A stretch of 14,668 nucleotides of DNA from DASTYU01 sp035764655 (GTDB taxonomy: Bacteria; Chloroflexota; Limnocylindria; Limnocylindrales; CSP1-4): NCBI GenBank assembly GCA_035764655.1, contig DASTYU010000223.1, positions 1 to 14,668 on the forward strand. Direction: 5' to 3'. Below the pieces are notes generated by a model that was given only the letters and a program-made list of their open reading frames with translations, was not told the origin of the DNA and made no database searches. Both the position numbers and the translations under genes were made by a program. Positions 6,020-12,405 of this stretch are shown in pieces (position 1 is the first letter of the stretch; each line of letters opens with the position of its first letter).

Positions 6020-7198
6020 ATGGCCGTCGCGCGGCGCGCCCCCGCGGACGGTACCGTAGCGTCAGTGGGCGCAGAAACCGGGGCAACGATCGAGCGTATC
6101 GACGTCTTCGGCTACGAGCTGACGTACGCCCACGGGGACTACATCATGTCGGGCGGGCGCGAAGTGCGGCGTCTGCCGAGTACGGTCGTGCGGGTCACAA
6201 CCCGCGACGGGGCCCAGGGGTTCGGCGAGACCTGTCCGCTGGGCAGCACGTACCTGCCCGCCTTCAGCGAGGGGGCACGCGCGGCGCTCCGGGAGCTCGC
6301 GCCGGCACTGATCGGGGCGGATGCCACGAACCTGGCCGACATCCACCGGCGCATGGACGGGCGGCTGCGGGGGCACGGGTACGCCAAGAGTGCGCTCGAC
6401 GTCGCGTGCTGGGACGCCTTCGGCAAGCTCGTCGGCCAGCCGGTGGCTGCGCTGCTGGGCGGAGCGCTTCAGACGGCTCTGCCGCTGTATGTGGCCATCC
6501 CGCTCGGGCCTCCGGCGCAGATGGTCGAGTTCGTGGTGCGCGAGCGCGAAGCTGGCATCCGGCGCTTCCAGGCGAAGCTGGGCGCCGATCCGGCCGACGA
6601 TGCGGCACGCGTCCTCGCCGTGCTGGAGGCCACGGGCCGAGGGGATGCGGTGACGGGCGATGCCAACGGCGCCTGGCGCCGCCAGGACGCGATCATGGCG
6701 GCCCGGCTGCTGGAAGGTGCCCAGCGCTTCCGCCTGGAACAGCCCTGCCCCACGCTCGAGGAGTGCCTCGCAGTCCGGCGCCTGACGAGCCTGCCGATGG
6801 TGCTCGACGAGGTGATCGTGGACCTGCCGACCCTGGTGCGAGCGACGAGCCTGGACGCGATGGACCAGGTCAACCTCAAGATCGGCCGCGTGGGAGGGCT
6901 ACTGCCCGCGCGCCTCATGCGCGACGTCGCGGTCGAGCTCGGCATCCGGCTCATGATCGAGGACAGCTGGGGTGGGGACATCGTCACGGCCGCGGTGGCG
7001 CACCTCGCCGCAGGCACGCCGCCCGACGCGCTGTTCGCGGTCTCGTTCATGAACGACTGGACCCTCGAGCACATCGCTGGGTACGCGCCCCGCTCCCGGA
7101 ACGGGTTCGGCCCGGTCCCGAATGGGCCGGGCCTCGGCATCGAGGTCGATGCAGGCGCGCTGGGCGCGCCGCTGTTCAGCGCGGTGGCCGCCGACTGA
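6020..7198 (+). CDS. Enolase-superfamily (MR/MLE) dehydratase, cis-3-hydroxy-L-proline dehydratase-like
   Basis: The product has 392 residues, with an N-terminal capping domain (about 24-150, YIMSGGREVRRLPSTVVRV) and a TIM barrel. Catalytic-type residues are K186 (FQAKLG), metal ligands D214 (GDANGAW), E240 (RLEQPCPT) and D263/E264 (LDEV), and the opposite base K287 (NLKIGRVGG), followed by EDSWGGD at 315-320. The first Lys of a K-x-K motif is Q184 here, as I recall for the cis-3-hydroxy-L-proline dehydratase/hydroxyproline-betaine epimerase branch; that assignment is from family memory and is moderate. The proposed reaction removes water from cis-3-hydroxyproline to give pyrroline-2-carboxylate. 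The ATG lies 2 bp after the regulator stop, suggesting coupling. A GTG at 6065 is an alternative start closer to the usual N-terminus (ATIERIDVF). Confidence 0.82.
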   Translation: MAVARRAPADGTVASVGAETGATIERIDVFGYELTYAHGDYIMSGGREVRRLPSTVVRVTTRDGAQGFGETCPLGSTYLPAFSEGARAALRELAPALIGADATNLADIHRRMDGRLRGHGYAKSALDVACWDAFGKLVGQPVAALLGGALQTALPLYVAIPLGPPAQMVEFVVREREAGIRRFQAKLGADPADDAARVLAVLEATGRGDAVTGDANGAWRRQDAIMAARLLEGAQRFRLEQPCPTLEECLAVRRLTSLPMVLDEVIVDLPTLVRATSLDAMDQVNLKIGRVGGLLPARLMRDVAVELGIRLMIEDSWGGDIVTAAVAHLAAGTPPDALFAVSFMNDWTLEHIAGYAPRSRNGFGPVPNGPGLGIEVDAGALGAPLFSAVAAD

Positions 7199-7375
7199 CC
7201 TCGCTCGACGCCCTGATCAGACCGGGCCGGCCAGGAGTGTCGGGGCGGGACGACGGCACCGGGGCGATCAATGCGTGACACATGAACCGATGTGCGCATG
7301 CCGATCGGCCCTGTAGGCCACGCCCGGGCCGCGCCTACGGTTCGCTGATCCACCGGATGGATGGGGGTGATCGAG

Positions 7376-9157
7376 ATGCAGCGCGTTCCACGAGTCGTCA
7401 TGGCGGCGATCGTCAGCATCGGAGTCCTCGCCTCTCATGGGAGCACGCCAGCGGCCACCAACGCCGCCACGGCAGAACCGCTCGATCCTTCGAGTCTCAC
7501 GAAGTTCGTCGATCCCCTGCCACACCCGCTAGCGGCCGAGCCAACCTCGGTCAGTTCCAGCGTCACCGAATACACGCTCACGGCGCGCCAGTTCGACCAG
7601 CGGCTCCACCGGGACATGCCCGCCGACACACGCGTTATCGGGTTCGACGACGGATCGGGGCGGCCCGGCTCGGGTGGGTATCCCGGCCCGACGATCGAGG
7701 CCACGAGGGGCCGGCCCATTGCCGTGACGTGGCGGAACGCTCTCCCGTCAACGCCGCTCCTGCCGATCGACCCCTCGATCATGGGCGCCGCCGATCACGT
7801 TCCGACGGCGATTTCGCCGCACCTCCATGGCGGCAACGTGCCGGAGGGCGTTGACGGTGGGCCGGACCGCTGGTTCGAGCCAGGGTCGGAGCGCACATAC
7901 GCCTACCCGAACGCCCAGCAAGCCGCGACCCTCTGGTACCACGACCATGCGATCGGCATCACGAGGCTCAACGTCTACGAAGGGCTGGCCGGCTTCTACC
8001 TGCTCCGGGACAACAACGAGAAACGCGCGAAGCTGCCGGAGGGTGCGTTCGAGATCCCGCTCGTGATCCAGGACCGCTCGTTCACCTCCGAAGGCCAGCT
8101 CGCCTATCCGACTGACTGGCAGTGCCACTTCTTCGGTGACACCGCGCTGGTCAATGGCAAGGTCTGGCCGTACCTCGACATCGAGCCACGGCGCTATCGC
8201 TTCCGGATCCTCAACGGCTCGAACACGCGCTCCTACAGCCTGTCGCTCTTTGAGAGCGACGCGGCGGGGACGTTCGGCCCCGGCGCGGCCCTGGGCCCAG
8301 AGTTCGTTCAGGTAGGAACGGATGGTGGACTCCTCGCTGCACCGGTCACTGTGCCCCGCAAGCTCACCCTCGGTGCCGGCGAGCGGGCCGACGTCGTCGT
8401 CGACTTCTCGGCGTTGGCTGGCCAGTCGATTCTCTTGCGCAACGAAGCCGTCGGCGGCGGAGTGATGGGCGACGGCGGAACGGGCGGCGGCGGAATGGAC
8501 GGCGCAATGACGCCGTGCGGCACGGCCGGCGAGCCGATGGGCGGCTCCTCGCTACCGGACATCATGCTGTTCAACGTCACGAAACCGCTCTCGTCACGCG
8601 ACACGAGCCAAGTCCCGGCCAGCCTCAACGTCATCGAACGCCCCAACCCCGGGAAGGCGGCCGCCACGCGCGACTTCGTCCTGAGCATGGACATGACCGG
8701 GATGATGGGTGGCTCGGGAATGACGAACTCGATGGCCGACATGATGAAGCTGACCATCAACGGCAAGGGCTACCACGACCCTGTCACCGAGTTCCCCGTT
8801 CGTGGCACCTCAGAGGTCTGGCGGTTTATCAACGCGACGCCTGGAACGCACCCCATGCACGTCCACCTGGTCCAGTTCCAGATCCTCGACCGCCAACCGT
8901 TCGCCAGGGACGCGATGGGCAGGCCAATCTACGACGCCGGAGGCAAGCTCGTTCTCACCGGCGCGGCGCGTCCCCCCGAGGCGAACGAAGCCGGCTGGAA
9001 AGACACGGTCCGGACGACGCCGGGCGAGGTCACCCGCGTGATCATGCGGTTCGACAGCTACACGGGAACGTACGTGCTCCACTGCCACATCCTCGAGCAC
9101 GAGGAGCACGACATGATGCGGCCCTTCACGGTCGTCTCGAAGAAGGACGCCCCCTAG
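7376..9157 (+). CDS. Secreted multicopper oxidase, CotA/bilirubin oxidase-like
   Basis: Three cupredoxin domains carry all copper ligands (numbered from the upstream ATG at 7361): HLHGG (H154, H156), WYHDHA (H194, H196), HPMHVHLVQF (H497, H500, H502) and HCHILEHEEHDMM (H574, C575, H576, H580, M585). It therefore has a type 1 site with an axial Met and a complete trinuclear centre, and should oxidise phenols, Mn, Fe(II) or Cu(I) while reducing oxygen to water. A hydrophobic signal peptide (VPRVVMAAIVSIGVLASHG) predicts export. I prefer the ATG at 7376 over 7361 because the G-rich stretch at 7363-7367 is placed as a ribosome-binding site for it. Gly/Met-rich segments at about 364-395 and 443-463 recall the Met-rich inserts of cuprous oxidases. 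It is preceded by a 177-bp gap with no clear promoter. Confidence 0.92.
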   Translation: MQRVPRVVMAAIVSIGVLASHGSTPAATNAATAEPLDPSSLTKFVDPLPHPLAAEPTSVSSSVTEYTLTARQFDQRLHRDMPADTRVIGFDDGSGRPGSGGYPGPTIEATRGRPIAVTWRNALPSTPLLPIDPSIMGAADHVPTAISPHLHGGNVPEGVDGGPDRWFEPGSERTYAYPNAQQAATLWYHDHAIGITRLNVYEGLAGFYLLRDNNEKRAKLPEGAFEIPLVIQDRSFTSEGQLAYPTDWQCHFFGDTALVNGKVWPYLDIEPRRYRFRILNGSNTRSYSLSLFESDAAGTFGPGAALGPEFVQVGTDGGLLAAPVTVPRKLTLGAGERADVVVDFSALAGQSILLRNEAVGGGVMGDGGTGGGGMDGAMTPCGTAGEPMGGSSLPDIMLFNVTKPLSSRDTSQVPASLNVIERPNPGKAAATRDFVLSMDMTGMMGGSGMTNSMADMMKLTINGKGYHDPVTEFPVRGTSEVWRFINATPGTHPMHVHLVQFQILDRQPFARDAMGRPIYDAGGKLVLTGAARPPEANEAGWKDTVRTTPGEVTRVIMRFDSYTGTYVLHCHILEHEEHDMMRPFTVVSKKDAP

Positions 9158-9182
9158 CGAGGTCGCGGCCGCTCCACGTCGT

Positions 9183-9201
9183 GGCGTTCAGCATGAACGC
9201 C
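9183..9201 (+). terminator. Hairpin after the multicopper oxidase gene
   Basis: GGCGTTCA (9183-9190) and TGAACGCC (9194-9201) form a perfect 8-bp stem with a 3-nt loop, 25 nt after the oxidase stop. No T-run follows, so intrinsic termination is uncertain. Confidence 0.45.
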
Positions 9202-9315
9202 CCGGATGAACGCCGCGGAGCGCGCTGCCCTCGAGCATGAGGCCTGGATGAGCGTGACGCGGCGTGCCATGGGCGTGGGACGTAGCCTTGTGTCGCATCG
9301 CGACTGACGAGGGGA

Positions 9316-9391
9316 TGGAGCGGGAGACGGGATTCGAACCCGCGACATTCTGCTTGGGAAGCAGACACTCTGCCAACTGAGTTACTCCCGC
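9316..9391 (-). tRNA. tRNA-Gly (anticodon CCC)
   Basis: The minus strand folds as a full tRNA. The acceptor arm is GCGGGAG/CTCCCGC, the anticodon stem TCTGC/GCAGA encloses the loop TTCCCAA (anticodon CCC, reading GGG), and the T arm is CGGG-TTCGAAT-CCCG. The discriminator is T and the CCA end is encoded (9316-9318). The body is 73 nt, 76 nt with CCA. It lies alone on the minus strand between two plus-strand genes. No integrase or attachment repeat is seen next to it. Confidence 0.96.
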
Positions 9392-9585
9392 TCGGGAGAA
9401 GGCCAGTCTAGCCTCCTGGCAGTCCGGCCGCCACACCGCGCGCTGGAAAGCTCGTTCCGAATCCGAAGGACAGATGGCGTCCCGGCGGGGTGCCGCCCCC
9501 ACCGGCCGGATCGGGCCGAACGGCCCTCCCCGCGGCTGCACCGCTGTCGTTTGATCGCGTCACCAGCGCTGAGGAGGGCCGAGGA

Positions 9586-10035
9586 ATGGGGACCGTCCTG
9601 CATGGCACCGCGGCCCCGTCCCGTACGGAGCCGAACGCCCGGTCGCACCCGCTCGGCGTTGCGCTGGCCGTCGCGCTGCTCGGCGTGGTGGCCGTCGCGG
9701 GGCTGATGGTCGGGCCCTACCTGATCGTGCTCGGCACGTGGCTGGCCGACCGGGTCGGCGACGCGACGCCGCTCGTACTCGCGACCGAGACGATCCTCGG
9801 CGCGGGCTGCGTCGCGATCGGGATCGCCGCCGGACTGACCGCGCGTGGCTTGTGGCGGTCGCGCGCCTGGGCGTGGCCCGCCGCGCTGGCGATCGGGTTG
9901 GTGCTCCTGGTGGGGATGGCGGTCGTCTGGCTGCTGGGAACCTGGGTCAGCGCGTACGCACTCGTCGTGGTCATCGCGGCGTCACTGATCGTCTCGCTGC
10001 TTCCCGCGACAGTTCGTCGCGCATTTGGCCTCTGA
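9586..10035 (+). CDS. Hypothetical four-helix membrane protein
   Basis: The product has 149 residues with hydrophobic segments at about 23-52, 61-85, 97-117 and 121-141, and Arg-rich loops (RGLWRSR, 87-93). No enzyme motif is visible and I do not recognise the family. The start at 9586 is chosen because GAGGAGG (9571-9577) lies 8 nt upstream; the frame is open further upstream but without a ribosome-binding site. It ends 11 bp before the alpha/beta hydrolase, whose ribosome-binding site overlaps this stop, so the two form an operon. Confidence 0.75.
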   Translation: MGTVLHGTAAPSRTEPNARSHPLGVALAVALLGVVAVAGLMVGPYLIVLGTWLADRVGDATPLVLATETILGAGCVAIGIAAGLTARGLWRSRAWAWPAALAIGLVLLVGMAVVWLLGTWVSAYALVVVIAASLIVSLLPATVRRAFGL

Positions 10036-10046
10036 GGAGCGAGTCC

Positions 10047-10961
10047 ATGGGGCTGTCGCACTGGAAGGATCCCGACTCGCGGGTGGCGTACGAACGCGCC
10101 TACAAGGCGTCGCTATCGTTGTGGCCGCTGCCCGTCGAGTCGCGCCACGTGACGACGCCGTACGGCGACACCCACGTGCTCGTGTCGGGCGCGGCGGGGG
10201 GCGAGCCGGTCGTGCTGATCCACGCGGCCTCGCTGTCGGCAATCCAGTGGTACCCACAGGCGTCCGAACTGGGTCGAACCCATCGGCTCTACGCGCTGGA
10301 CATCATGGGCGACATCGGCCTGTCACGGCAGGCCGCCGCGATCCACTCGCGCGAAGACGCTGCCGGATGGCTCGTGGCAACCCTCGATGCGCTCGAGATC
10401 GACCGGGCGATCTTCGCTGGATCGTCCTTCGGCGGGTTCCAGGCGGCGAACCTGGCCGTCCACCACCCGGATCGGGTCCTGGGGCTCGCCTTGCTCGCGC
10501 CGGCGGCGACGCTGAGACCGTTCGCATTCCTCGCCAACCTCTTCATTCGGACGGGAAGCCTCCTGCCGCTCCCGGCGACGGTCAAGCCGGGGCTCAAGGG
10601 GATGATGAGCGGGTCCCTGCCGGATCCGCGGATCGTGCGCCAGATGGAGCTCGGCGTCGCCGGCTTCCGCTACGACCGGGCCGGGATCTACCCCTCGTCG
10701 CTGCCCGACGATGAGCTCGCGCGGATCGCCTGCCCGACGATGGTGCTGCTCGGGGATCGGGAGATGATCTACAGCCCGACCGCAGCAGCCGAGCGGGCGG
10801 GAGCGCTCATGCCGAACTGCAGCGTGGCGGTGATCCCCGGCGTGGGGCACCTGCTCGGCCTGCACCGGCCCGACATCGTCAACCCGCGACTCAGCGCGTT
10901 CGTGGCGTCCGTCGAACGCCCGGCCCGGGTTGCACCGGAGGTCGCTCTGGCGACTCGCTGA
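10047..10961 (+). CDS. Alpha/beta hydrolase
   Basis: The product has 304 residues with the alpha/beta hydrolase order. The oxyanion segment is VVLIHAAS (55-62), the nucleophile elbow GSSFGG gives S127, the acid is D237 (LLGDRE) and the base is H268 (PGVGHLLG). The triad is complete. Similar proteins are carboxylesterases or C-C bond hydrolases; the substrate is unknown. A ribosome-binding site GAGGAG (10034-10039) precedes the ATG and overlaps the stop of the membrane protein gene. The last 71 bp overlap the cytochrome b gene on the other strand, tail to tail. The last ~15 residues (RPARVAPEVALATR) look like an extension beyond the fold. Confidence 0.88.
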   Translation: MGLSHWKDPDSRVAYERAYKASLSLWPLPVESRHVTTPYGDTHVLVSGAAGGEPVVLIHAASLSAIQWYPQASELGRTHRLYALDIMGDIGLSRQAAAIHSREDAAGWLVATLDALEIDRAIFAGSSFGGFQAANLAVHHPDRVLGLALLAPAATLRPFAFLANLFIRTGSLLPLPATVKPGLKGMMSGSLPDPRIVRQMELGVAGFRYDRAGIYPSSLPDDELARIACPTMVLLGDREMIYSPTAAAERAGALMPNCSVAVIPGVGHLLGLHRPDIVNPRLSAFVASVERPARVAPEVALATR

Positions 10962-11598
10962 CCGCGCGCTCGATGTTGCGCTCCGTCCAGCCCGGCCACA
11001 GCCGCCGGGCCGTGTCGAGCGACAGCCGCCCGCCGAGGTGCATCGACCGCCACGCGCCGCGGTAGCCGGGCAGGATCCCGGCCGCCACGATGATGTGCCC
11101 GACGATGACGACGGTGAAGGCGATCGTCGAGAGGCGGTGGACCAGGTTGAGCGCCGCGAACAGCGGGCCCGAGTGGACGAGGACCAGCCCGACACCGCTC
11201 ACCACGAGCGCGATGAGCAGGCCGACGATCGCGACGTTGGCCAGGCGCTGCCCGGGATCGAAGTGACCTTGGTGCCGCCGGAACCGGCCGGTGAACGCGG
11301 CGACGGGCAGCTGAACCAGCCAGCCCGCGTCACCACGGTCGAAGCGGGCGGTCTCGCGGACGAAGGTCCCGATTCCGCGCAGCACGAAGGGCAAGGGCAC
11401 CAGCGCGACGATGACCAGCACCCAGCCAAGCCACACGTGGAGGCGGGCATCGGCGATCCCAGTGAGCTGTGCGATCGGCGACGGCTGCCCTTCGCGGCCG
11501 GCCAGCAGCCACCAGCCGGTCGCAAGGAGCAGAAGGGTCACGGCGTAGATCGCCGTGTGGAACCGTCGCGCCGACTGCGGATAGCGTTCGATACGCAT
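10891..11598 (-). CDS. Di-haem cytochrome b, formate dehydrogenase gamma / b561-like
   Basis: The product has 235 residues with four membrane helices (about 14-33, 54-74, 120-140, 155-176). Candidate haem b ligands are H14 (RRFHTAIY), H54 (RLHVWLGW), H154 (LVHRLST) and H168 (VGHIIVA), matching the pattern of FdnI/FdoI-type quinone-linked cytochromes. Family members carry electrons between the quinone pool and a periplasmic or extracellular partner. No molybdoenzyme or iron-sulfur subunit is nearby, so the partner is unknown. The lipoprotein gene 10 bp upstream is the obvious candidate by operon position. The Pro/Arg-rich tail from about 212 is encoded in the region that overlaps the hydrolase gene. 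Confidence 0.85.
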   Translation of the reverse strand: MRIERYPQSARRFHTAIYAVTLLLLATGWWLLAGREGQPSPIAQLTGIADARLHVWLGWVLVIVALVPLPFVLRGIGTFVRETARFDRGDAGWLVQLPVAAFTGRFRRHQGHFDPGQRLANVAIVGLLIALVVSGVGLVLVHSGPLFAALNLVHRLSTIAFTVVIVGHIIVAAGILPGYRGAWRSMHLGGRLSLDTARRLWPGWTERNIERAVSESPERPPVQPGPGVRRTPRTR

Positions 11599-11608
11599 GG
11601 CGGATGGC

Positions 11609-12082
11609 TCAGTACGGGAACCCGCCGGGGTCCGAGGTCGGAGCCGCCGGACTTGCCGTCGCCGGTGCTCCCCCGCCGCCCGAACCGCCGTCCGCGGAGA
11701 CCGTCACGTGGATCTCCTGGGTTGGCCCCGCGAGCGAGTGGTCGGGGTTGGCGAGCGCCACGATGATCGTGTGCTCACCCGGCGCGAGATCGCGCGTCAC
11801 CTGCCAGGTGGTGCTGTAGACGATGTCGTAGTCCGCGGCGTTGGTGTCGGTATCGAAGTACAGGTGGGCGTGGTGGTTGCCCGTCTCGGGCGCACCGATC
11901 GGCACGCTCGACTCGAGCTGGACGTCGAAGGGAATGGAAACCGTGGCGCCGTCGGCCGGGCTGGCGATCGCGATCGTCTCCCCGTCGGCGTTGCCACCTG
12001 CGGCCTCGGAGCATGCGACCGCCACCATGGCGACGATCGATGCGAGCGCGAGAGCCTTCAGGAGATGGCCATGAAACCGCAA
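11609..12082 (-). CDS. DUF4399-like lipoprotein with beta-sandwich domain
   Basis: The product has 157 residues. A lipoprotein signal peptide (LLKALALASIVAMVAVAC, lipobox AVAC, C24) precedes a beta-rich domain with NHHAHLYFDTDTN and APGEHTIIVALANPDHS, an arrangement I associate with DUF4399-like proteins. The His cluster could bind metal, which is inference. The C-terminus is a Gly/Ala/Pro-rich tail. The start is a TTG at 12082, chosen because AAGGAG (12095-12090 on the minus strand) lies 7 nt upstream and the signal peptide begins there. The frame stays open up to 12334, but that extension is only translation of the repeat region. It is followed 10 bp later by the cytochrome b gene, so the two are likely one operon. 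Confidence 0.75.
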   Translation of the reverse strand: MRFHGHLLKALALASIVAMVAVACSEAAGGNADGETIAIASPADGATVSIPFDVQLESSVPIGAPETGNHHAHLYFDTDTNAADYDIVYSTTWQVTRDLAPGEHTIIVALANPDHSLAGPTQEIHVTVSADGGSGGGGAPATASPAAPTSDPGGFPY

Positions 12083-12089
12083 AACAGGA

Positions 12090-12095
12090 CTCCTT
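12090..12095 (-). promoter_or_regulatory. Ribosome-binding site that fixes a TTG start
   Basis: Minus-strand AAGGAG lies 7 nt before the TTG at 12082-12080. No in-frame ATG is placed sensibly for the signal peptide, so this site decides the lipoprotein start. Confidence 0.65.
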
Positions 12096-12190
12096 CCTGG
12101 CGCCGCTGCGCCAAAGTGATTGCGTCTGCAACTACGTAGGAAGGGCTGCACGCGGTTTCGGTCCTGGCGACGCTGAACTGCCTGAGACAC

Positions 12191-12212
12191 GGCGTAGCGT
12201 GCCCATTCGTGC
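12191..12212 (+). repeat. Short interspersed repeat, copy 1
   Basis: GGCGTAGCGTGCCCATTCGTGC matches copy 2 in 21 of 22 positions. It is followed by TCCAAGCAC, so GTGC and GCAC can pair in a small hairpin like that of the copy 3/4 hairpin. It lies in the 323-bp gap 12083-12405 between feoB and the lipoprotein gene, which holds no gene. Confidence 0.8.
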
Positions 12213-12262
12213 TCCAAGCACACCGGCCGGCGACAACGGCCGAAACGACTGGCTAATCCAAC

Positions 12263-12284
12263 GGCGCAGCGTGCCCATTCGTGC
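12263..12284 (+). repeat. Short interspersed repeat, copy 2
   Basis: GGCGCAGCGTGCCCATTCGTGC is a direct repeat of copy 1, 72 bp away, with one mismatch. Copies 1 and 2 read antisense as HEWAR-x-AV, which explains the false open frame upstream of the lipoprotein gene. Confidence 0.8.
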
Positions 12285-12328
12285 CGAGCGGGTCGCGGGC
12301 GCCTAAGCGGAGGCACCACGAACGCTTT

Positions 12329-12365
12329 GCGCACCCCTTCGTGCTCACAGCACGAATGAGTGCGC
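12329..12365. repeat. Inverted repeat pair (copies 3 and 4) forming a hairpin after feoB
   Basis: GCGCACCCCTTCGTGC (12329-12344) and GCACGAATGAGTGCGC (12350-12365) pair in 14 of 16 positions around the loop TCACA. The left arm resembles copies 1 and 2, and the right arm is an inverted copy. The hairpin lies about 40 bp beyond the feoB stop and could end or stabilise the feoAB message; no T-run follows on either strand. Confidence 0.75.
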
Positions 12366-12405
12366 TACGGCTACGGCGAGCGCCCGGTGTTGGCGACGTG
12401 ACGGC

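Noticed and set aside
5893..7278. A 461-codon open frame on the plus strand over the dehydratase gene
   Set aside because: It is the +1-shifted shadow of the enolase-superfamily gene, giving a Gly/Arg-rich product without family features.
7199..7360. Regulatory element between the dehydratase and the oxidase
   Set aside because: No clear promoter hexamers, stable hairpin or repeat could be picked out by eye in this gap.
7361..7375. Upstream ATG start for the multicopper oxidase
   Set aside because: No ribosome-binding site precedes 7361, whereas a G-rich stretch is properly placed before the ATG at 7376, and the signal peptide reads well from there.
9316..9391. tRNA as an integration site for a mobile element
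   Set aside because: No integrase, no partial tRNA 3' duplicate and no compositional change is seen on either side.
9392..9585. Promoter or upstream coding extension before the four-helix membrane protein
   Set aside because: The frame is open back to 9490 but lacks a ribosome-binding site there, and the extra residues are Pro/Ala-rich filler. No convincing -35/-10 pair was found in the gap.
12083..12334. N-terminal extension of the lipoprotein to an ATG at 12334
   Set aside because: The extension translates the repeat copies (HEWARCAV, HEWARYAV) and would bury the lipoprotein signal peptide about 85 residues inside the protein. The TTG with AAGGAG upstream fits better.
12191..12368. CRISPR array
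   Set aside because: Only four imperfect copies with unequal spacing, one inverted, and no cas genes. The pattern fits an extragenic palindromic repeat better.
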